9,700 bases of DNA from DATAFO01 sp046728935 (GCA_046728935.1 JBKPFS010000142.1:1-9700); one strand, 5' to 3'. Shown: positions 1 to 5,994, numbered from the stretch's first letter. Made by a program: numbers and translations. The notes: generated from the letters alone by a model not told the origin.

Positions 1-379
1 CGAGCGCAGCGAGCTCGAGCCGGCGCCCGCGCAGGACCTCGGCCGCCGCGGTGAGCGCCGCGGCCCGCTCGATCGCGGGACGTCGGCTCCACTCCGGCGC
101 GGCAGCGGCGGCGGCCGCGACCGCCGCCTGCGCGTCCGCCGATGTGGTCTCGGCCGCGGTGGCCACCCCGCGCTCGGGGTTGCCGGGATCGGTCGAGTCG
201 AAGTCGTCGGCGGGGCGCCGGTCCTCGCCCACCCACACGGGGACGTCGAGCGGCAGCGTGCGGTCGACCTCGGCGAGTGCGGCGGCGAGCGAGGCGCGCT
301 CCGGCGCGCGGCGGAGCTCCAGCGTCGGCTCGTTTCGAAACGGCGGCAGCGCCGAGGGCGGCGATCCGCGGGCGCTCAT
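1..379 (-). CDS. 1-pyrroline-5-carboxylate dehydrogenase, N-terminal part (runs off the left edge)
   Basis: This is the NAD-dependent aldehyde dehydrogenase that oxidises glutamate semialdehyde/P5C to glutamate, the second step of proline catabolism. Only the first 126 codons are present, so the catalytic Cys and Glu lie outside the window. The visible part matches the N-terminus of the RocA/PruA class. An FRNEP motif near residue 14 corresponds to the family's 'NEP' start. It is followed by a PVWVGEDRRPADDFDSTDPG-like strand pair around residues 47-66, then 'NPERGVATAAETTSADAQAAV' character and an 'EWSRRPAIERAAAL' helix near residues 92-105, all typical of the Rossmann-domain lead-in of P5C dehydrogenases. 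The start is the ATG at 379-377, which overlaps the proline dehydrogenase stop as ATGA, so translation is probably coupled. The neighbouring enzyme of the same pathway strongly supports the call. The exact subgroup (RocA versus PruA-like) cannot be told from this fragment. Confidence 0.9.
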   Translation of the reverse strand, partial: MSARGSPPSALPPFRNEPTLELRRAPERASLAAALAEVDRTLPLDVPVWVGEDRRPADDFDSTDPGNPERGVATAAETTSADAQAAVAAAAAAAPEWSRRPAIERAAALTAAAEVLRGRRLELAAL

Positions 380-1734
380 GGCGCCGCGAGCAGGTCCTCG
401 AGCGCCGCGCCCGACGCGCGCTCGGCGAGGAAGGACTCGTTCGCGGTGTTCTCGAGCAGCCGCCGGACGAGGTAGGCCATGCCGGCGATCAGATCCCCGA
501 CCGGGCAGTAGCTGCGCGAGCGGATGCCCGAGTCCGCGAGCGCGCGCGCCAGGTCGTCGCCGAGGCCGCGGAGGGTCTGGAGCTCGAGGGCGTCGTCATC
601 GCCGCCCGTGAGCCGGTTGTAGGCGATCGCCTGGGCGATCGATCGCAGGTTGTGCGTGCCGACGGCCACGCGGACGCTCTCCGGTCGTTCGCGCGAGCGG
701 TCGATGAGGCGCCGGCTCAGCGCCTCGAAGTTTCGGTCCGAGTCCGCCTTGACCTCGAACACCGGCGGCGTCCACCCGTGCTGGCGGGCCTCGACCACCT
801 CGTGGTCCCAGTACGCGCCCTTGACCAGGCGGACGGTGAGAGGGGAGGAGCGGGCGCTGCCCTCGGCCCAGGAGAGGATGCGCTCGAGCTCCGCCGGCGA
901 GTCGCGCAGGTAGGCCTGGAGCACGACCCCGACCGAGGGGCCGTCGCGGAGGTCGGGCTCGTCGAGCAGCTTGAAGAGGAGCTCGCTGGTGGTCTCCCGT
1001 GTGTCGAGCGACTCCATGTCGACGTGCAGGTGCGCCCCGAGGTCGCGCGCGGTCCGCAGCAGCGGCCGCAGCCTGCCCGCGCCGTCGTCGATCCCCCGGC
1101 GCGGCGCGTCCGGGCGGATAAGGGGAGTGAGCGCGGTGACCTTGACCGAGAGGTTGGCGCGTGGGATCGGGCCCGCGGGATCGCGCTCGAGCAGCGGCCG
1201 CGCGGGGAGGCGAGCGTAGGCGGAGGCCAGGGTCTCAAGCGCCTCAGCGCAACGCGCCGCGTAGCGGTCGGCCTCGGCTCGGGTCATCGTCGCCTCGCCG
1301 AGCAGGTCGACCGAGCTGCCTACGCCGGCCTTCCACAGCCGGCGCAGCTCGCCGAGGGCCGCCTCGGGCGACTCGCCGGCGATGAACCTGTGGGCCATGT
1401 GGCGCACGCCGGCTGCGACCGCCGCCCCAAGGGCCACCCGGCCCGCCTTCGTGTGGGCCGCCTTCATCGCCGCCTCGAGCGGCGGGGGGCGCTCCTCGAT
1501 CTCGCCCGCGAAGCCGGCCAGATGCTGGGCGAGGTCGTCGAGCGAATCGCAGGCGGGCGTGACGTCGACGAGCCGAAAGAGCGCGGCGCGGAGCTCGCGG
1601 TCGCGGGCGGAGAGCTGCATCATCCGCTCGTCGATCGCCCGGATCGGATGCCGGGAGGCGGGAGGGAAGCGCTCGGCGAGGGCCCGGCCGACCTCGCCGA
1701 TCTCGCGCTCGAGCTCGGCCTCCTCGACGCTCAT
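376..1734 (-). CDS. proline dehydrogenase (monofunctional, PutA-domain type)
   Basis: An FAD-dependent enzyme that oxidises L-proline to 1-pyrroline-5-carboxylate and passes electrons to the respiratory chain. The 452-residue protein has an N-terminal helical arm (about 1-100) and a TIM-barrel domain. Family motifs appear in order: VDLLGEA (142-148), LSVKVTAL with the conserved Lys (about 198), HVDMES (237-242), VVLQAYLRD (270-278), RLVKGAYWD (302-310), GTHN (359-362), YCPVGDL (409-415) and YLVRRLLENTANESF (421-435), the last carrying the substrate-carboxylate arginines. The length fits the longer PutA-like form rather than the roughly 310-residue short form. The frame stays open to 1989, but I chose MSVEEAEL at 1734 because anything earlier would run into rnpB on the other strand and has no family similarity. 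No strong Shine-Dalgarno is visible. The stop overlaps the P5C dehydrogenase start by 4 nt, giving a two-gene catabolic operon. One small oddity is LELQTLRGLG at about 383-392, where relatives usually have EFQMLxGM. Confidence 0.95.
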   Translation of the reverse strand: MSVEEAELEREIGEVGRALAERFPPASRHPIRAIDERMMQLSARDRELRAALFRLVDVTPACDSLDDLAQHLAGFAGEIEERPPPLEAAMKAAHTKAGRVALGAAVAAGVRHMAHRFIAGESPEAALGELRRLWKAGVGSSVDLLGEATMTRAEADRYAARCAEALETLASAYARLPARPLLERDPAGPIPRANLSVKVTALTPLIRPDAPRRGIDDGAGRLRPLLRTARDLGAHLHVDMESLDTRETTSELLFKLLDEPDLRDGPSVGVVLQAYLRDSPAELERILSWAEGSARSSPLTVRLVKGAYWDHEVVEARQHGWTPPVFEVKADSDRNFEALSRRLIDRSRERPESVRVAVGTHNLRSIAQAIAYNRLTGGDDDALELQTLRGLGDDLARALADSGIRSRSYCPVGDLIAGMAYLVRRLLENTANESFLAERASGAALEDLLAAP

Positions 1735-1817
1735 CGCCCGCGGCTCCACGCCGTTGATTGTCCCGCGCGTGGCAACCCGCGGTACGCACGGCCACTCGCA
1801 CCCGGCCCGGGGCCAGT

Positions 1818-1845
1818 TTGAAGGCCGCGCCCCAGCCCCTACACT
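1818..1845 (+). promoter_or_regulatory. sigma-70-type promoter for rnpB
   Basis: A TTGAAG -35 box (1818-1823) and a TACACT -10 box (1840-1845, fitting TAnnnT) are separated by 16 nt. Starting about 7 nt after the -10 box would put the first transcribed base at about 1852-1853, exactly where the P1 helix of RNase P RNA begins. That agreement with an independently defined RNA end is the main support. Confidence 0.7.
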
Positions 1846-1851
1846 TGAGGT

Positions 1852-2175
1852 CGCACGCCGCGCAGTCGCGGGAGGTGAGCCTCTCGAGGAAAGTCCGGAC
1901 ACCAAAGGGCGAGGGCGGTGGGTAACGCCCACCCGGGGAAACCCGCGGGAAAGTGCCACAGAAACACACGGCCGATGGCGCGGCCGCACGTGAGCCGCGT
2001 ACAGGCAAAGGTGAAATGGTGCGGTAAGAGCGCACCGGCGCCGCGGTGACGCGGCGGCCAGGCAAACCCCGCCCGGTGCAAGGCCAAGCAGGATCTGTGA
2101 CCCGGCCCGGCGAGATCCAGGTAGGCCGCAAAGATGGATGGCTGCACCAGACAGAATCCGGCTTACAGGCGTGCT
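1852..2175 (+). ncRNA. rnpB: RNase P RNA, bacterial type A, compact
   Basis: The catalytic RNA of ribonuclease P, which removes 5' leaders from pre-tRNAs. Hallmarks seen are GAGGAAAGUCCGGAC (5' P4 side, 1886-1900) with ACAGAAUCCGGCUUA (3' P4 side, 2151-2165), and the P10-P12 core with GGUGAAA followed by GGUGCGGUAAGAGCGCACC. Also present are the GCAAACCCC and GCAAGGCCAAG segments and a GGUAGGCC element. P1 is a perfect 7-bp helix (1853-1859 with 2168-2174), and P2 pairs 1862-1867 with 2140-2145. P3 is only a 7-bp hairpin with a UGAG loop (1869-1886). GGATCT (2091-2096) pairs with AGATCC (2113-2118). At roughly 323 nt it is shorter than E. coli rnpB (377 nt), partly because of the short P3 and the apparent absence of P18. 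Ends are set by P1 and by the promoter position, so they may be off by a few bases. Confidence 0.97.
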
Positions 2176-2178
2176 AAG

Positions 2179-2205
2179 GAGAGGCCCCGCTGACCGGGGC
2201 CTCTC
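2179..2205. terminator. hairpin terminator shared by rnpB and the convergent methyltransferase gene
   Basis: A perfect 11-bp GC-rich stem (GAGAGGCCCCG, 2179-2189, with 2195-2205) and a 5-nt loop. It starts 4 nt after the P1 helix of rnpB and is followed by TATTC, a short T-containing tail. Read on the minus strand, the stem begins at the TAG stop of the methyltransferase gene and is followed by CTTAG. It probably ends both transcripts. Confidence 0.75.
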
Positions 2206-2777
2206 TATTCATGCTCGGAGTCGGCGGGCGGAACGCGCCCTCCGCGGCCCTCCTCGGGCGTCCACGGCCGCAGCCGGGGAATCCAGCGGTTGACGTTCGC
2301 CACGTAGCGCTCGTAGTCGACCCCGAAGCGGCGCACCAGCGCCGGCTCCTCGACGAGCGGTAGGTACACCGCGTTGATCGCCAGGAAGAGCGCGAGCTCG
2401 ATCGCGATCCCGGTGGCCCGGAGGGCAAGGCTCTCGCCCGCGAGGACCAGAGCGACGCCGACGATCATCGGGTGACGCACGCGTCGGTACGGCCCCGCGA
2501 CGACGAAGCGCTCGGGCGGATCCCACGGCGCGAGCGTCCCCTTCCCGATCGAGGCGAACAGGCGAACGGTCGTGACGAAGAGCCCCAAGCCCGCGGCGAG
2601 GAGCAGGACTCCCGCCACAACGGTCGCCGCCCGCGCCGCTCCGTCGAGCCCCCAGCCGGACGCCCCGCCTCCGGCGACGATCAGCGCCGGGACCACGACG
2701 GTGACGGCGAAGGGCAGCGCGAGGATCGCCGCGGCCACGCGCCAAGCACCCGGCGAACGATCGGGGTCCCCGGCCAC
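2205..2777 (-). CDS. membrane isoprenylcysteine carboxyl methyltransferase / phospholipid methyltransferase-like protein
   Basis: A 190-residue integral membrane protein of the ICMT/PEMT-like superfamily, which methylates membrane-embedded substrates using S-adenosylmethionine. Hydrophobic segments lie at about 12-36, 48-72 and 105-140. The diagnostic C-terminal region is present: GPYRRVRHPM (95-104), the conserved SAM-site 'RHP' motif, then EEPALVRRFG (143-152) and YERYVANVNRWIPR (155-168), matching the family's 'E..L...FG..Y..Y...V.R..P' pattern. The start is a GTG at 2777, with no clear Shine-Dalgarno, so a slightly different start is possible. The C-terminal 20 residues are polar and not conserved. 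Bacterial members rarely have known substrates, and prenylated protein is unlikely to be the target here. The gene is divergent from the riboswitch-RlpA unit and convergent with rnpB. Confidence 0.85.
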   Translation of the reverse strand: MAGDPDRSPGAWRVAAAILALPFAVTVVVPALIVAGGGASGWGLDGAARAATVVAGVLLLAAGLGLFVTTVRLFASIGKGTLAPWDPPERFVVAGPYRRVRHPMIVGVALVLAGESLALRATGIAIELALFLAINAVYLPLVEEPALVRRFGVDYERYVANVNRWIPRLRPWTPEEGRGGRVPPADSEHE

Positions 2778-2893
2778 CCCGGCAGCCTATTTCGGGCGGT
2801 CGCCGGGCGTGGGGGAGGAGATGGAGCACTCGTGCCGAATAGCACTCACTAACGCGGCGCTCATAAAACGCAAACTTCCGACGGCTTCTTTGC

Positions 2894-2899
2894 TAGGGT
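2894..2899 (+). promoter_or_regulatory. possible -10 box for the riboswitch transcript
   Basis: TAGGGT fits the TAnnnT pattern and would place transcription start at about 2906, just at the riboswitch P1 helix. No convincing -35 hexamer is seen at the right distance, so this is weak. The rest of 2778-2904, between the divergent genes, is otherwise featureless except for an A-rich patch (2864-2875). Confidence 0.3.
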
Positions 2900-2904
2900 G
2901 CCGC

Positions 2905-3058
2905 GCTGTTGCAGCTGAATCCCCGCCACATATCCGCGGGGAGCGGGGGACCCACTCGATGAGGGGGATCCCATCGGTCGGGGCGAATCGCAGGCATCTG
3001 CCGCGTAGCGCCTTTCTCTTTCGGCGCGAGCCCGTCAGCTAACCCCGTAAGCGACGAA
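2905..3058 (+). promoter_or_regulatory. cyclic di-AMP riboswitch (ydaO-yuaA class)
   Basis: Conserved blocks of the class appear in order and spacing: GCTGAATCC (2914-2922), GGGGGACCCA (2945-2954), GGGGCGAATC (2980-2989) and the signature CCCGTCAGCTAACCCCGTAA (3031-3050) followed by GCG. Supporting helices are CCCCGC (2921-2926) with GCGGGG (2936-2941), CGATG (2957-2961) with CATCG (2972-2976), GCAG with CTGC (2990-3001) and GCGCC (3008-3012) with GGCGC (3023-3027). P1 can form between 2907-2912 and 3051-3056 (6 bp including G-U pairs). The class binds two c-di-AMP molecules and usually switches genes off. In Actinobacteria it often controls cell-wall hydrolases, which fits the RlpA-like gene immediately downstream. 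P1 ends only 8 nt before the start codon. Confidence 0.96.
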
Positions 3059-3064
3059 AGAGCG

Positions 3065-3775
3065 ATGGACGACCGCCGCTACCGCCGCGCTGCGGCGAAT
3101 CAAAACCGAACCGCGCAGAGCTCGATCCGCGCGCGTCCCGACCGCGTCGCCCTCTGGGCGGTGGTGCTGGCGTTCCTCGCCATGGTCGCGGCGGCGACGA
3201 GCGCCCACGCCGACTCCGGCGGGGTCGCGGTCGGCGGCGGCGGGACCGACACGACCGCGAGCGGCTGCGCCGACGCCGAGTTCGGCTCGCGCACCCTCGC
3301 CCTCGGCGACTGCGGCGACGACGTCACCACGCTCAACTGGATCCTCAACTCGACCAGCTACGACAAGGGCGTGCCACTCACGGGCGAGTTCGGCGACCCC
3401 ACCGAGGCGACCGTCGAGAGCTTCGAGGAGTCGGCGGGACTCGCTCCCGACGGCGTCGTCGACAAGCAAACCCGCGAGTCGCTCGTTCGCACCCTTCCGA
3501 AGCAGCGCGCGACCTGGTACGGGCCCGGCTTCTTCGGCAGCCAGACCGCGTGCGGCAAGACGCTCAAGCGGCGCACCGTCGGTGTCGCCCACCGCCGCCT
3601 TCCCTGCGGCTCGAAGGTGGTCGTCCGCTACAAGGGCCATTACCTGCGCACCAAGGTGGTCGACCGCGGTCCCTACGCCCGCAGCGCGCGCTGGGACCTG
3701 ACCCGGAAGGCGGCCCGACTGCTCGGCCTCACGGTCACGGACAAGGTTCGGGTGGCGAAGGTAACCAAGGGCTGA
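3065..3775 (+). CDS. secreted peptidoglycan-binding protein with RlpA-like double-psi beta-barrel domain
   Basis: A 236-residue exported protein likely to bind and cut or remodel peptidoglycan. It has a long basic N-region (1-27), a hydrophobic core (about 28-47) and a SAHA|D signal-peptidase I site after residue 49, then a Gly-rich linker. A peptidoglycan-binding-domain-1-like segment spans about 73-145 (LALGDCGDDVTTLNWIL and the 'PDGVVDKQTRESL' ending). The RlpA-like barrel covers 148-233, with ATWYGPGFFG, TACGKTLK, GVAHRRLPCGSKV and VVDRGPYARS. His176 and Asp200 match the residues needed for lytic transglycosylase activity in RlpA. Four Cys (68, 83, 163, 181) could form two disulphides outside the cell. 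The start at ATG 3065 gives a complete signal peptide, but only a weak purine-rich Shine-Dalgarno (AAAGAG) precedes it. The preceding c-di-AMP riboswitch implies control by that messenger. Enzymatic activity itself is inferred. Confidence 0.93.
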   Translation: MDDRRYRRAAANQNRTAQSSIRARPDRVALWAVVLAFLAMVAAATSAHADSGGVAVGGGGTDTTASGCADAEFGSRTLALGDCGDDVTTLNWILNSTSYDKGVPLTGEFGDPTEATVESFEESAGLAPDGVVDKQTRESLVRTLPKQRATWYGPGFFGSQTACGKTLKRRTVGVAHRRLPCGSKVVVRYKGHYLRTKVVDRGPYARSARWDLTRKAARLLGLTVTDKVRVAKVTKG

Positions 3776-3803
3776 CCCTCTCCGCACCCCACCCCCCGAA
3801 CGA

Positions 3804-3833
3804 CCAAGGGGCGCCGCGATCGGCGCCCCTTGG
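3804..3833. terminator. strong bidirectional hairpin terminator between rlpA-like and AhpD-like genes
   Basis: A perfect 12-bp stem (CCAAGGGGCGCC, 3804-3815, with 3822-3833) and a 6-nt loop, 28 nt after the RlpA-like stop. It is followed by CTATT on the plus strand. The convergent gene ends 29 nt away on the other side, so it can stop both. C-rich (3785-3798) and G-rich (3841-3856) flanks are roughly complementary and could lengthen the stem. Confidence 0.8.
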
Positions 3834-3862
3834 CTATTCCGGGGTCGGGGTGAGGGGTGAGC

Positions 3863-4429
3863 TCAGGCCGCGGACGGCAGGACCGAGGGGTCGGACTGAT
3901 CCTGCGGCAGCGCGGCCGCGTTGGCGATCAGGGTCTGAAACTCGCTCAGCGCCAGGTGGGCGACCGCCTCGAGCAGCTCCTCGTCGCTCCAGCCGGCCTC
4001 CCGCGCCTCCTCCGCGAGGTGCGCGGCGGGACGGCTGTCGGATGAGAGCAGTGCCTCGAGGAAGGCAAGCAGCGCGGCCTCGCGCTCGTCGCCGGAGGTG
4101 AAGCCGCGCGCGCGGGAGACCTCGTTGAGGCCGAGGCCGGCGACCCGCGCGCTCTTCGCGTGCTGGGCGATCGAGTAGCTGTCGCCGCGTCGCTCCGCGA
4201 CCGCGAGGGCGATTCGCTCGCGGGTCGCCGCGGGCAGGACGCCGCCGCGAAGCTCGTGCCGCATGCGGGCGTAGGCGCGAAGCGCGGCGGGGGCGCCCGC
4301 GAGGACGCCGATGAACTTCGAGATCTCCCCGCCCGCGGTCTGGACCCCCTTGAGGATCTTGACGCTGCCCTCGGGGGCCGTAAGCTCGTCGTGGATGTCG
4401 AAGCGACTGATCTCCGTCTTCACCGTCAT
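3863..4429 (-). CDS. AhpD / carboxymuconolactone decarboxylase-like protein lacking the redox cysteines
   Basis: A 188-residue, probably cytosolic, all-helical protein of the AhpD-like superfamily. The family motif helix is visible: LPAATRERIALAVAERRGDSYSIAQHAKSAR lies at about 65-95. The residues that are usually a CxxC pair (G-C-x-x-C-x-x-x-H) are Asp83 and Ser86, and only the His (His90) is kept. There is no cysteine anywhere in the protein, so peroxidase chemistry of the AhpD type is not possible. A cofactor-free decarboxylase-like or purely structural role is an alternative. A second helical half with EREAALLAFLEALL (115-128) and WSDEELLEAVAHLALSEF (147-164) fits members with peroxidase-related repeats. 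The start is the ATG at 4429, with no clear Shine-Dalgarno. It is transcribed divergently from glnA across a 188-bp spacer and ends against the shared terminator. No substrate can be assigned. Confidence 0.8.
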   Translation of the reverse strand: MTVKTEISRFDIHDELTAPEGSVKILKGVQTAGGEISKFIGVLAGAPAALRAYARMRHELRGGVLPAATRERIALAVAERRGDSYSIAQHAKSARVAGLGLNEVSRARGFTSGDEREAALLAFLEALLSSDSRPAAHLAEEAREAGWSDEELLEAVAHLALSEFQTLIANAAALPQDQSDPSVLPSAA

Positions 4430-4617
4430 CTCGTTTACCCGCCGGTTAGCCCGCCTTTACTTCACTTTTAGCTAGGTACTTACCGCTCGTAAGTTATAGC
4501 GCAAAGCCGCCTGTCACGCAATGCGCCAGCCGGTCCCTTGCGGATCAACGGCGCCGGTATGGTTCCGCCCTCATTCGACCCCCCAAACCGCTTCTAGCCC
4601 CAGACCGGAGGACCCAG
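4430..4617. promoter_or_regulatory. divergent regulatory region with dyad (4478-4494) upstream of glnA and the AhpD-like gene
   Basis: A 188-bp spacer with a local AT-rich island (about 4454-4500) in otherwise very GC-rich DNA. It contains an inverted repeat, ACTTAC (4478-4483), 5-nt spacer, GTAAGT (4489-4494), a candidate operator or promoter site. On the plus strand TATGGT (4558-4563) could be a -10 box but lacks a well-spaced -35. On the minus strand TATAAC (4499-4494) is a possible -10 for the AhpD-like gene. The shape is suggestive; individual boxes are not certain. Confidence 0.4.
4607..4611 (+). promoter_or_regulatory. ribosome binding site of glnA
   Basis: GGAGG lies 6 nt before the ATG at 4618. 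It is the clearest Shine-Dalgarno in the window and fixes the glnA start, in keeping with a highly expressed gene. Confidence 0.85.
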
Positions 4618-5976
4618 ATGGCAGACGCAGACGCTCGCACGGAGACCGCCGACGACGTGATCAAGGCGGTCAAGGACTCCGACGTCCGCTTCATCCGCCT
4701 TTGGTTCACCGACGTCCTCGGCCAGTTGAAGAGCTTCTCGATCAACTCATCGGACCTCGACGACGCATTCGAGGGCGGGATGGGCTTCGACGGCTCGTCG
4801 ATCACCGGCTTCAACCCGATCGAGGAATCGGACATGATCGCGATGCCCGATCCGACCACCTTCGCCGTCCTGCCCTGGCGCCCCGAGGAGCGCGGCGTGG
4901 GGAGGATGTTCTGTGACATCAAGGTCCCGGGCGGCGAGCCCTACGAGGGTGACCCCCGCTGGATCATGCGCCGGGCGCTCCAGCGCGCGGCCGACATGGG
5001 CTTCGATGCCTACAACATCGGCCCCGAGCTGGAGTACTTCTACTTCCGCTCCGACAAGCCGGAGGACGGCACGCCGGAGGTGCTCGACGAGGGTGGCTAC
5101 TTCGACCTGACCACGCTCGACGCCGGCTCCGACGTACGCCGCGAGACGATCCTCGCCCTGGAGCAGCTCGGGATCCACGTCGAGTACGCCCACCACGAGG
5201 TCGGGCCCTCACAGCACGAGGTCGACATGCGGTTCAAGAACGCGCTCGAGATGTCGGACGACTGCATGACGTACCGGATCGTGGTCAAGGAGTACGCCAT
5301 GAAGTACGGCTGGCACGCGACCTTCATGCCCAAGCCGCTGTTCGCCGAGAACGGCTCCGGGATGCACGTCCACCAGTCGCTCTCGGCCGACGGCAAGAAC
5401 GCCTTCTTCGATGCCGACGACCAGTACTACCTCTCCGACACGACGAAGACGTTCATCGCCGGCCAGCTCCGCCACGCTCGCGAGATCGCCCCCCTGTTCG
5501 CGCAGTGGGTCAACTCCTACAAGCGGCTGGTGCCCGGCTTCGAAGCGCCCGTCTACCTCGCCTGGTCGCGGCGCAACCGCTCGGCCCTGATCCGGGTGCC
5601 GCTCTATCACCCCGGCAAGGAGCAGGCGACGCGAGCCGAGCTCCGCTGCCCCGATCCCGCCTGCAACCCCTACCTCTGCTTCGCCGGCATGCTCCACGCC
5701 GGGCTCGAGGGGATCGAAAAGGGCTACGAGCTCCCCGAGCCGATGGAGCAGAACCTCTACCACCTCACCCCCGAGGAGCGCCAGCAGCGCGGCATCGACC
5801 AGCTCCCCGAGACCCTCGGCGAGGCGATCGAGATCGCGGCCGAGTCCGAGCTCGTCCTGCGGATCCTGGGCGAGCACACGTTCAAGCGGTTCATCGAGGT
5901 GAAGCGCGAGGAGTGGGAGGAATACCGCGTGCAGGTGACGCCCTGGGAGGTCGAGCGCTTCCTGCCGATCCTCTGA
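4618..5976 (+). CDS. glnA: glutamine synthetase type I, short (GlnA2-like) form
   Basis: Makes glutamine from glutamate, ammonia and ATP as a dodecamer in the cytosol. The 452-residue protein is full length for the short GSI class. The N-terminal beta-grasp has RFIRLWFTDVLGQLKSF (24-40) with the catalytic-loop Asp32. GMGFDGSS is at 54-61. Metal and substrate residues include Glu137/Glu139 in GPELEYFYF and Glu194 and Glu201 in HHEVGPSQHEVD. GSGMHVHQSL (246-255) carries His250 and His252. NSYKRLVPGFEAP (299-311) carries the Glu309 flap, and NRSALIRVP and RAELRCPDPACNPYL (339-353) follow. It lacks the roughly 25-residue insertion of adenylylated GSI-beta enzymes, although Tyr381 stands in the NLYHL position. 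Where Bacillus GSI-alpha has the feedback-inhibition Arg (FVRIEES), this protein has Pro67 (FNPIEES). No amtB or glnB is adjacent. It is a single-gene unit with its own ribosome site, convergent with the DUF2945 gene. Confidence 0.97.
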   Translation: MADADARTETADDVIKAVKDSDVRFIRLWFTDVLGQLKSFSINSSDLDDAFEGGMGFDGSSITGFNPIEESDMIAMPDPTTFAVLPWRPEERGVGRMFCDIKVPGGEPYEGDPRWIMRRALQRAADMGFDAYNIGPELEYFYFRSDKPEDGTPEVLDEGGYFDLTTLDAGSDVRRETILALEQLGIHVEYAHHEVGPSQHEVDMRFKNALEMSDDCMTYRIVVKEYAMKYGWHATFMPKPLFAENGSGMHVHQSLSADGKNAFFDADDQYYLSDTTKTFIAGQLRHAREIAPLFAQWVNSYKRLVPGFEAPVYLAWSRRNRSALIRVPLYHPGKEQATRAELRCPDPACNPYLCFAGMLHAGLEGIEKGYELPEPMEQNLYHLTPEERQQRGIDQLPETLGEAIEIAAESELVLRILGEHTFKRFIEVKREEWEEYRVQVTPWEVERFLPIL

Positions 5977-5985
5977 CCCGGCAGG
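5961..5985. terminator. stem-loop spanning the glnA stop codon (candidate weak or bidirectional terminator)
   Basis: CCTGCCG (5961-5967) pairs perfectly with CGGCAGG (5979-5985) around an 11-nt loop that holds the TGA. No T-tract follows on either strand, so simple intrinsic termination is doubtful. It is the only hairpin in the 18-nt gap between the convergent stops of glnA and the DUF2945 gene. Confidence 0.4.
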
Positions 5986-5994
5986 CCGAAGGGG

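Noticed and set aside
142..1821. Long open frame on the plus strand (559 codons) across the proline genes
   Set aside because: It is the antisense shadow of proline dehydrogenase and P5C dehydrogenase in GC-rich DNA. The translation is Arg/Ala/Gly-rich with no family motif, and it runs up to the rnpB promoter.
1735..1989. N-terminal extension of proline dehydrogenase to an upstream start at 1989
   Set aside because: The extra 85 residues would be antisense to rnpB and its promoter and resemble nothing in the family. The MSVEEAEL start gives the expected length.
3035..3787. Minus-strand open frame of 250 codons opposite the RlpA-like gene
   Set aside because: Shadow frame. It overlaps the riboswitch end, and the plus-strand protein has clear domains and a signal peptide.
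3838..3858. Possible G-quadruplex after the shared terminator
   Set aside because: Only three runs of four G are present, not four, and the stretch is better explained as an imperfect extension of the terminator stem.
4454..4500. GlnR box upstream of glnA
   Set aside because: The expected gTnAC-n6-GaAAC spacing and repeats are not met, so I kept only an unnamed dyad.
5209..5877. Minus-strand open frame of 222 codons inside glnA
   Set aside because: Shadow of glutamine synthetase, with a Leu/Gly/Val-rich translation typical of antisense to a GC3-rich gene.
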